Positions 1 to 5,074 of a stretch of DNA of 5,074 nt are shown here, piece by piece. A model generated the notes under the pieces. The model was not told where the DNA came from and did not search any database. It saw only the letters and a program-made list of their open reading frames with translations. Each line of letters opens with the position of its first letter. The stretch's first letter is position 1. Source of the DNA: Bacteriovoracaceae bacterium (lineage in GTDB: Bacteria > Bdellovibrionota > Bacteriovoracia > Bacteriovoracales > Bacteriovoracaceae); NCBI GenBank assembly GCA_947448095.1, contig CANFNN010000224.1:1-5074 (forward strand), in the 5' to 3' direction. A program made the position numbers and the translations under genes.

Positions 1-231
1 ATAAAAATCTGCATGAACAATATTTTTATGCTCAGAAAGAATTGAATAAGTCGGGCTTAGTATGTCGTTATCACCCACAAAGCATTGAGTGAAAGTCGTT
101 TTACCGGCGCCAAGCTCACCTTCAAGAATAATCATGGCGGGAATTTTAGTTAAATCTTTTAGTTCATAAACGATATAGGGAAGATCCGATTGAAAAACTT
201 TCTTCCATTCTCTGACCATTTTTTTATTCAT
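1..231 (-). CDS. tsaE: TsaE, tRNA t6A37 biosynthesis ATPase (N-terminal 77 residues; cut by window edge)
   Basis: TsaE is the small cytoplasmic P-loop ATPase that works with TsaB and TsaD to place threonylcarbamoyl on A37 of ANN-decoding tRNAs. The 77 visible codons are open to the window edge and begin MNKKMVREWKK. They contain a Walker A motif, GELGAGKTT (residues 38-46, K44), then SPTYS (residues 59-63), which matches the family's SPT[FY] switch motif. The fragment ends in HADFY (73-77), matching the family's HxDxY motif with its conserved Asp (D75). The C-terminal part lies off the left edge. The start at 231 was chosen because GAGG sits 8 nt upstream; the in-frame ATG at 219 has no such site. 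The gene begins 3 nt after the nnr stop, and nnr-tsaE is a common bacterial pair. The stretch between the P-loop lysine and SPT is about four residues shorter than in E. coli TsaE as I recall that sequence. Confidence 0.93.
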   Translation of the reverse strand, partial: MNKKMVREWKKVFQSDLPYIVYELKDLTKIPAMIILEGELGAGKTTFTQCFVGDNDILSPTYSILSEHKNIVHADFY

Positions 232-234
232 AAC

Positions 235-1833
235 CTATGCCTCGGACTTTAATAATTCATCTAAAGATTTAAAGGCTTCAGGAAAAGCTTCAATGAGGCT
301 CGATGCGGTCATTGGACGCACACCATTTTTTTCGGCCGCAACTTGACCAGCCTTAGTATGAACCATCACTCCCATAAGGATAGTTCGGTTGAGATTTTCA
401 TAAATATTATAAAGTGAATCACGTTTTTTCAGGTTGGCTTCTTGCCCAATGAGACCACCCAAAATACCGGCGAGAACATCCCCGACCCCACCAGTTGCCA
501 TGCCGTCATTAGGAGCATAGTTAAAATAGGTTTTGCCATTGGTGAATCCTAAATAAGTGCAGGGACCTTTTAGGATCACGGAACAATTAATACGCTCGAT
601 CACTTCCCTTAAATAATGAAAGGGCTCTCTACTGACTGATTCCCATGGAATTCCAGAGAAATGACTAAACTCACCAAAATGTGGAGTCATTAGAGTTGGT
701 GCATTTCTTAATCTAAATACATCCGCATCCTCTTTTAGTGAGAGTACATTTATTGCGTCAGCATCAAGTACCACTGGACCTGAGAAGTTATTGAGAATCT
801 CTAAAACCAACATGCGAGCGCGATTCGAGCGTCCCATGCCGGGGCCAATAACCACTGAATCATATTTTTCAAGATCTTGAATTAATCGTCCCCACTTGAT
901 TTGATCCAAAGGGACATAACCCGTCATGACTTCAGGAATAAGACGAGAAATAAATTCCTGATACTGCGGCTCCCAAGTTGCCGCAGTCACTAGACCCGCC
1001 CCCACTTTAAGTGCTGCCGTAGAGGCCATAACTAATGCCCCAGTCAGCCCGTGTGAGCCACCAATAACAAGAGTATGACCAAATATTTTTTTATCACCAA
1101 ATTTGTTTCTTGGCTGAGGAAGTTCATGCTTGATATTGGAATCAATTAAAAATTTATCTCCACCCTTATCCATCACCTGCTTGGGAAGACCACTGGAAAT
1201 AATTTCAACTTCACCAACATGTCTCGCCCCGTCGGCTTGATAATAACCAAGCTTAGGAAGAGATACAGCAAGAGTGAGGTCGGCCTGAATCGCATTGCCT
1301 TGAATGATTCCGGTATCACCTTCAACACCCGTGGGAATATCAAGAGAAACAGTAAAAGCCTTTTCCTGATTGATAAAATGAATCACGTCGTAAATAAACT
1401 GGGAAAGTGGAAGTCTTACACCTGTACCAAAGATGGCGTCGATGATGATTTTGGGAGAAGAATTCTGCTGAAAATAAGCTTCGAGCTTGGCCACATCATC
1501 GATATACGCAATACGAACGCCATAAGATTCAGAGATTTTCAATTGTTCTTTTACTTCTTGCGAGGAATCATTCTTATCGAATAATAAAAATGCATGGGAT
1601 TCATGACCCATACTTGCCAAATGCCGAGCAATGGCCAAACCAGTTCCACCGTTATTTCCTCGACCAATTAAAAAGATGAGGTCCCCTGCGTTGATGTCGT
1701 CACCTAGTTTTTCAGTAATCGCTTTGGCCGCTCTCAGGGCGACGTTTTCAATAATTAGCTTCTCAGGGAAATGAAACAATTTCTGTGCTTCAGCTTCTAG
1801 GTCTTTCATTTCTTTTTGAGTCACAATTCTCAT
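235..1833 (-). CDS. nnr: Bifunctional NAD(P)HX epimerase / ADP-dependent NAD(P)HX dehydratase
   Basis: Nnr repairs NADH and NADPH damaged by hydration. The N-terminal YjeF domain interconverts R- and S-NAD(P)HX, and the C-terminal ribokinase-like domain dehydrates the S form using ADP. The 532-residue length fits the two-domain family (E. coli about 515). The epimerase half (about 1-220) shows GNNGGTG (59-65), DAIFGTG (132-138) and DIPTG (165-169, D165 the substrate/catalytic Asp). The dehydratase half (about 245-525) shows GHTLVIGGS (252-260), GPGMG (331-335 region), LDADA (356-360), TPHFGEF (383-389, H385), LKG (421-423) and GMATGGVGD (444-452), whose G451/D452 are the ADP/substrate pair. 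The epimerase site is slightly off consensus: T64 replaces the Asp of GNNGGDG, and T168 replaces the K+-binding Ser of DIPSG. About 13 extra residues precede the last helices. The ATG at 1833 lies 1 nt after the pdxJ stop, with GAGG 6 nt upstream. Confidence 0.95.
   Translation of the reverse strand: MRIVTQKEMKDLEAEAQKLFHFPEKLIIENVALRAAKAITEKLGDDINAGDLIFLIGRGNNGGTGLAIARHLASMGHESHAFLLFDKNDSSQEVKEQLKISESYGVRIAYIDDVAKLEAYFQQNSSPKIIIDAIFGTGVRLPLSQFIYDVIHFINQEKAFTVSLDIPTGVEGDTGIIQGNAIQADLTLAVSLPKLGYYQADGARHVGEVEIISSGLPKQVMDKGGDKFLIDSNIKHELPQPRNKFGDKKIFGHTLVIGGSHGLTGALVMASTAALKVGAGLVTAATWEPQYQEFISRLIPEVMTGYVPLDQIKWGRLIQDLEKYDSVVIGPGMGRSNRARMLVLEILNNFSGPVVLDADAINVLSLKEDADVFRLRNAPTLMTPHFGEFSHFSGIPWESVSREPFHYLREVIERINCSVILKGPCTYLGFTNGKTYFNYAPNDGMATGGVGDVLAGILGGLIGQEANLKKRDSLYNIYENLNRTILMGVMVHTKAGQVAAEKNGVRPMTASSLIEAFPEAFKSLDELLKSEA
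240..243 (-). promoter_or_regulatory. Ribosome binding site of tsaE, inside the end of nnr
   Basis: GAGG lies 8 nt before the ATG at 231, within the last codons of nnr (the Glu codon and the first base of the Ala codon). It decides the tsaE start in favour of 231 over the in-frame ATG at 219. It also implies that tsaE translation is coupled to the end of nnr. Confidence 0.7.
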
Positions 1834-1834
1834 A

Positions 1835-2596
1835 CTAAGCCTCGAGAGGGTATTTATTCATAAGCGTTAACATTTTTTTGACAACATCTGAAAGACCAAA
1901 GAAAAGGGCTTCTCCAATGATCCAGTGACCGATGTTATACTCCTCAAATTGTCTTTCCGATAAAAGCGTCTCTAGGGATTCAAGAGTCAAACCATGACCA
2001 GCATGATAACCCCACCCCTGGGCCTTAATAATAGTTCTCCCTTCTCGATACATCTTCAGGTGAGACGAGAGATCTTTTTTATTTAAAAAATCTTTGGCAT
2101 ATTCTCCGGTATGAATTTCTACCGCGTCGGCATTTAAAGTCAGGCATCTTTTTAAAACTTCGGGATTTGCTTCAACAAAAAGAGAAATCTTAGTATTGGG
2201 AGATTTTTTTTTAATTGTTTCGCAAGCATTTTTGACTCGCAGATAATTATTCGGGTCAACTACATCTAATCCACCTTCAGTCGTTCGTTCGGCCCGTTTC
2301 TCAGGCACTAGACAAACCCATTCTGGTTTTTGATTGCATGCAATTTGTACCATCTCATCCGAACAACCCATTTCGAAATTCAAAGGCCTTTTAAATTTTC
2401 GGCATTCGTTGTGGGTGTCAGGAACGTCTCGGTCTTGAATATGACGACGATCTTCGCGCAAATGTATGGTAATTTGGTCGGCACCACTGGCCAGGCAAAT
2501 GTCTGCAGCTCTTGAGACTTCAGGGTAAAACTCACCCCGTTGCTGTCTTAATGTGGCGACATGATCAATATTTACGCCTAAGCGAGGATATTTCAT
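1835..2596 (-). CDS. pdxJ: Pyridoxine 5'-phosphate synthase PdxJ
   Basis: PdxJ is the cytoplasmic TIM-barrel enzyme that condenses 3-amino-2-oxopropyl phosphate with 1-deoxyxylulose 5-phosphate to give pyridoxine 5'-phosphate, the last ring-forming step of DXP-dependent vitamin B6 synthesis. From the chosen start it has 253 residues (E. coli 243). The recalled family active-site positions are present: N9, D11-H12 (GVNIDH), R20, catalytic H45 and R47 (HLRED), H52, catalytic E75 (NFEMG), T105 (ERTTEGG), H201-G202 (AGHGL) and G223-H224 (NIGH). An upstream in-frame ATG at 2641 would add 15 residues, but they lie wholly in the glmM 3' end and resemble no PdxJ. The start at 2596 leaves GVNIDH at its usual distance from the N terminus, lies 2 nt after the glmM stop, and has AGG 6 nt upstream. 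Two motif variants are YHAGHGL for the usual VNAGHGL and IIGEA where many members have IIGRA. Confidence 0.96.
   Translation of the reverse strand: MKYPRLGVNIDHVATLRQQRGEFYPEVSRAADICLASGADQITIHLREDRRHIQDRDVPDTHNECRKFKRPLNFEMGCSDEMVQIACNQKPEWVCLVPEKRAERTTEGGLDVVDPNNYLRVKNACETIKKKSPNTKISLFVEANPEVLKRCLTLNADAVEIHTGEYAKDFLNKKDLSSHLKMYREGRTIIKAQGWGYHAGHGLTLESLETLLSERQFEEYNIGHWIIGEALFFGLSDVVKKMLTLMNKYPLEA
1840..1843 (-). promoter_or_regulatory. Ribosome binding site of nnr, inside the end of pdxJ
   Basis: GAGG lies 6 nt before the nnr ATG and is formed by the last Glu-Ala codons of pdxJ. The stop codon of pdxJ falls between this site and the start, a layout typical of translational coupling. Confidence 0.7.
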
Positions 2597-2598
2597 GC

Positions 2599-3954
2599 TT
2601 AACCTAGGGCCTTGGTCACAACGTGAGTCAGCTCCACACAAAGGCTTTCTACCAACTGAATATCTCTCCCCTCAACCATGACTCTGGCGAGAGCTTCAGT
2701 TCCCGAATAGCGAAGGAGAATTCTTCCCTCTTTTCCAAGTTTAAGCTCAGCATCAACCATGGCCTTTTTAATCTCAGGCACATCTTCGAAAGGAACTCTT
2801 TTTTTGACCAAAACATTTTCCATCTTTTGAGGAAATAATTCAATATTAGTCAAATCAGCGAGCTCCATATCATAGAACTTAATACTCTCAATAACCTTCA
2901 AAGCGGCCAAGATTCCGTCCCCAGTCGTAGAATATTTTTTAAACACTAAGTGACCCGACGGCTCACCACCAAAGAGTGCTCCGGTAGCGCGCATATGCTC
3001 GACAATATATCGGTCACCCACTTGAGTCCTGGTGAATTTCAAACCTTGCTGATGCAAATAGTACTCAAGCCCAAAGTTGCTCATCACTGTGCCTACAACT
3101 TCGTTGGTTGGACCAATTTCTTGGTTGTCTTTGAGAAATCGTCCACAAAGCCCAATCAATTTATCCCCATGAATGACAGCACCGTTTCCATCAACGATCG
3201 TGAGTCGGTCACCATCACCATCAAGACATACTCCCAAATCCGCACGATATTTTTTAACTGTCTCGGCGCAGAGCTGAGGATGTAATGCTCCACATCCCAT
3301 ATTGATGTTGACGCCGTTAGGATGATTACCAAGAGGTATAACCTCGGCTCCTAATTCTTCAAACACCATAGGTGCCAATTTATAACCAGCTCCATTGGCC
3401 CCATCAACAACAATTCTTAGGCCTTCGAGTGAATACTGAGGCGAGAGCGCAGCTTTAGTATGGACTATGTAGCGTCCAATAACTTCATCTAAGCGCTTGG
3501 CGTTTCCAAGTTGATCACCAGTTCGCACTTGAATTAGCGAAGGATCAAATACCATTTGTTCAAGGATCAGTTCAATTTCATCCGGAAGTTTATGTCCGGT
3601 ACGATCAAAAATTTTAATTCCATTATCTTCAAAAGAATTATGAGATGCAGAAATCATAACCCCAGCATCGGCGCGCATACTTTGAGTGACAAATGCGACA
3701 CCTGGAGTTGGTAGTGGGCCTGTAAGAATAGCGCGCCCACCCTGGGAACAAACACCTGCGGCAAATGCTTGCTCCAACATGTAACAAGATAAACGGGTAT
3801 CTTTACCAATGATGATGAGTGGTTTCTTAGAAAAGTTTTTTTGGAAATAACTTGTAACAGCACGTCCAAGCACAAATGCTACTTCACCAGTCATGGGATA
3901 AATGTTGGCCTTTCCACGTATACCATCAGTTCCAAATAATTTTCGACCAGACAT
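2599..3954 (-). CDS. glmM: Phosphoglucosamine mutase GlmM
   Basis: GlmM converts glucosamine 6-phosphate to glucosamine 1-phosphate in the cytoplasm, feeding UDP-GlcNAc for peptidoglycan and LPS. The 451 residues match the family length (about 445). The four alpha-D-phosphohexomutase domains are complete: the N-terminal KLFGTDGIRG (5-14); the phosphoserine loop ISASHN (101-106), with S104 the phosphorylated Ser; the Mg2+ loop DGDGDR (245-250: D245, D247, D249); the sugar-recognition loop GGEPSGH (329-335); and the phosphate-binding loop RYSGTE (415-420). RYSGTEA differs from the common RPSGTEP, but the Ser, Gly and Thr are kept, so activity is expected. The start at 3954 has a modest GAG 5 nt upstream. 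It follows cdaR by 48 nt and precedes pdxJ by 2 nt. In Firmicutes, GlmM made from the same cdaA-cdaR-glmM cluster binds CdaA and lowers c-di-AMP synthesis; whether that holds here is inference. Confidence 0.97.
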   Translation of the reverse strand: MSGRKLFGTDGIRGKANIYPMTGEVAFVLGRAVTSYFQKNFSKKPLIIIGKDTRLSCYMLEQAFAAGVCSQGGRAILTGPLPTPGVAFVTQSMRADAGVMISASHNSFEDNGIKIFDRTGHKLPDEIELILEQMVFDPSLIQVRTGDQLGNAKRLDEVIGRYIVHTKAALSPQYSLEGLRIVVDGANGAGYKLAPMVFEELGAEVIPLGNHPNGVNINMGCGALHPQLCAETVKKYRADLGVCLDGDGDRLTIVDGNGAVIHGDKLIGLCGRFLKDNQEIGPTNEVVGTVMSNFGLEYYLHQQGLKFTRTQVGDRYIVEHMRATGALFGGEPSGHLVFKKYSTTGDGILAALKVIESIKFYDMELADLTNIELFPQKMENVLVKKRVPFEDVPEIKKAMVDAELKLGKEGRILLRYSGTEALARVMVEGRDIQLVESLCVELTHVVTKALG

Positions 3955-3991
3955 ATTTTCTCGCTTTCAGAATGAAAATTTAGATAATTTC

Positions 3992-4019
3992 ACTATATCA
4001 TTTTATTGAATATTCACAA
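3992..4019 (-). promoter_or_regulatory. Candidate sigma70-like promoter before glmM
   Basis: On the minus strand TTGTGA (4019-4014, 4 of 6 to TTGACA) and TATAGT (3997-3992, 5 of 6 to TATAAT) are separated by 16 nt. The element spans the last codons of cdaR and the 48-nt gap, the only real spacer in the operon. A start near 3985 would give a leader of about 30 nt before the glmM ATG. The region is A/T-rich, so a chance match is quite possible. Confidence 0.3.
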
Positions 4020-4923
4020 TAATGCTCTTAGGGCTTATCTCTAACAAATGAATACTGGGCGGAAGGACAACCTTCAGGACCACTTCTATTCTGCCCTTGG
4101 CATTTTCTGGAATGTCGGCCCAGACCTGAATAGTGGATGAGATATTTGATCGGTTTTTCATCACCTTTTCTGGCACCAATAGCTTTAAATCAACAGAATT
4201 AATTTTACTCATGATGCTTTTTGAATGCGAAAGAAATTTTATGGGAACGGCCTTCATAGTCAGGTTGGCGCTTGCTGCTTTCAATTGATAATAAAACGAA
4301 ACATCTGAGCCAGAGGTCAGGGAAAGTCTTTCATCAGGAAGTGCAAGCTCAATGGCAATACTCTCTTGTCCAACTAAGGAATCCAAATCAATGGGCCGCG
4401 TTGAGATTTCTTTTAGTTGACCAATAAGTGAGCGAGGTCCGTAGACCTCAACCTCTGAGGGTTTAAGCTCTGTTTTTACCAAAGATAATTTTTCGGGGAG
4501 TGCCCCTACAAATTGAAGCTTGATCGGAATGATTTTGGAGGCCTTGCGTTCCAGGCGAATCGAGATCCTTCGAGGAATAACTTTTTCGACTACCATCCCG
4601 AACGGCAAGCTGAGTTGTGCGGGATTTATGTCTACTTGAAAAGACAATTCTCTCTTTGAGTTAGCACGATTTAAATCAATCACGAGTCGATCTTCTCTTT
4701 CAGCGACTGTTCTCACAAATGCTCTTGGACCATTTATCATGAAGGTTACTTCAGTCGGTGCTTTTTGAGCAAATATCATATCTTCAGGTAAAATATATTC
4801 TAACATCACAGTTTTTTCAAAGCGCACTTTTTCTGAATTGAGAACATAACCCCAAAGGAACAGCGATAGAAAAAAGGAGAGAAACTTTAAAGAATGTTTT
4901 TTAAGGCGATTTCTCATCTTCAT
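4003..4923 (-). CDS. cdaR: YbbR-domain protein CdaR, membrane-anchored partner of diadenylate cyclase CdaA
   Basis: CdaR (YbbR) proteins are held in the inner membrane by one N-terminal helix, expose YbbR domains outside the cytoplasm, and modulate CdaA in Firmicutes. The 306 residues begin with a basic stretch (MKMRNRLKKH) and one hydrophobic segment at about 12-28 (LKFLSFFLSLFLWGYVL), close to the family's N-terminal LLLKLLSLLLAIILW pattern. Three beta-rich repeats follow at about 34-127, 131-215 and 222-306. Repeats 1 and 2 share a P-x-E-V-x-(F/V)-x-I/Y-x-G-P-R core (PTEVTFMINGPR 56-67; PSEVEVYGPR 155-164), and repeat 3 is more diverged. B. subtilis CdaR has four repeats, so this is a shorter version. 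The ATG overlaps the cdaA stop as ATGA, with AGG 9 nt upstream; a second ATG two codons in has no site of its own. The assignment rests on the TM plus YbbR pattern and the cdaA/glmM neighbours. Confidence 0.9.
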   Translation of the reverse strand: MKMRNRLKKHSLKFLSFFLSLFLWGYVLNSEKVRFEKTVMLEYILPEDMIFAQKAPTEVTFMINGPRAFVRTVAEREDRLVIDLNRANSKRELSFQVDINPAQLSLPFGMVVEKVIPRRISIRLERKASKIIPIKLQFVGALPEKLSLVKTELKPSEVEVYGPRSLIGQLKEISTRPIDLDSLVGQESIAIELALPDERLSLTSGSDVSFYYQLKAASANLTMKAVPIKFLSHSKSIMSKINSVDLKLLVPEKVMKNRSNISSTIQVWADIPENAKGRIEVVLKVVLPPSIHLLEISPKSIIVNIQ

Positions 4924-5074
4924 ACAGTCTTACCTGCAACTTCGGATGAAGAAACTCGATCAATCTCTAGTAAGAACTTTCTAAGATATTTTCTTAAATG
5001 CTCTTCGTTCTCCATATAGTGGAAAACCCCATCATAACAAATATTAATTCTGCCTGTTTCCTCAGAAACAGTTA
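4920..5074 (-). CDS. cdaA: Diadenylate cyclase CdaA (C-terminal 50 residues; cut by window edge)
   Basis: CdaA is the membrane-bound DAC-domain enzyme that makes cyclic di-AMP from two ATP. Only the last 50 complete codons are present, entering from the right edge. The fragment starts TVSEETGRINICYDG, which matches the conserved (V)VSEETG-x-I strand near the end of the DAC domain. It is followed by a short charged helical tail (about residues 20-50, ending SSSEVAGKTV). The catalytic DGA and RHR motifs and the N-terminal membrane helices lie outside the window, so activity cannot be judged here. Its TGA overlaps the cdaR start (ATGA), and the cdaA-cdaR-glmM order supports CdaA rather than DisA or CdaS. 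Confidence 0.9.
   Translation of the reverse strand, partial: TVSEETGRINICYDGVFHYMENEEHLRKYLRKFLLEIDRVSSSEVAGKTV

Noticed and set aside
1219..1584. 121-codon plus-strand reading frame opposite nnr
   Set aside because: It is antisense to the conserved epimerase domain, with no recognisable motif or protein-like composition; a shadow of nnr.
2333..2344. Perfect 12-bp palindrome ATTGCATGCAAT
   Set aside because: It lies inside pdxJ codons for Ile-Ala-Cys-Asn, far from any start, with no second copy noticed; probably chance.
2597..2641. Upstream ATG at 2641 extending pdxJ by 15 residues
   Set aside because: The extension lies wholly in the coding end of glmM in another frame, is Cys/Arg-rich and unlike PdxJ. 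The start at 2596 has a ribosome binding site and places GVNIDH at the normal position.
2649..2843. Short minus-strand frame within glmM (also one at 3654-3875)
   Set aside because: Both are out-of-frame readings of intact glmM, which has all its domains, so they are not frameshifted remnants.
2950..3285. 111-codon plus-strand reading frame opposite glmM
   Set aside because: It lies antisense to the Mg2+ and sugar-binding loops of GlmM and shows no family features; a shadow.
4850..4920. A/T-rich tracts at the start of cdaR that might look like a terminator or promoter
   Set aside because: They encode the Lys/Phe/Leu-rich membrane anchor of CdaR; no hairpin with a T-run was found on either strand.

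Overview
The window is a compact housekeeping operon read entirely on the minus strand, with about 41-43% G+C by eye. In order of transcription (right to left) it holds: the C-terminal end of a CdaA-type diadenylate cyclase; cdaR/ybbR, a membrane-anchored YbbR-domain protein; glmM (phosphoglucosamine mutase); pdxJ (pyridoxine 5'-phosphate synthase); nnr (bifunctional NAD(P)HX epimerase/dehydratase); and the N-terminal part of tsaE (tRNA t6A ATPase). All six were assigned from family motifs read in the translations. The two edge genes are cut by the window ends.

Genes are packed tightly. cdaA and cdaR overlap by 4 nt (ATGA), glmM and pdxJ are 2 nt apart, pdxJ and nnr 1 nt, and nnr and tsaE 3 nt. 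The only appreciable gap is 48 nt between cdaR and glmM. A weak sigma70-like promoter candidate lies there, partly inside the end of cdaR. No terminators, RNA genes, mobile elements, CRISPR arrays or long repeats were seen, and no non-coding stretch exceeds 50 bases.

The order cdaA-ybbR-glmM-pdxJ-(acpS)-nnr-tsaE is, as I recall it, the arrangement of deltaproteobacteria-like lineages. Together with the moderate G+C and protein flavour, it suggests a member of the former Deltaproteobacteria, perhaps Bdellovibrionota (Bacteriovorax/Peredibacter-like). This is an inference, not something the sequence proves.

Functionally, the first three genes link c-di-AMP synthesis (CdaA, modulated by CdaR and GlmM in Firmicutes) to glucosamine-1-phosphate production for peptidoglycan and LPS. 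The next three are unrelated housekeeping steps: vitamin B6 synthesis, repair of hydrated nicotinamide cofactors, and tRNA t6A modification.

I find no convincing undescribed system. The points worth a second look are the lack of acpS between pdxJ and nnr, two substitutions in the epimerase site of Nnr, and the repeated use of a terminal Glu-Ala-stop to carry the next gene's ribosome binding site.
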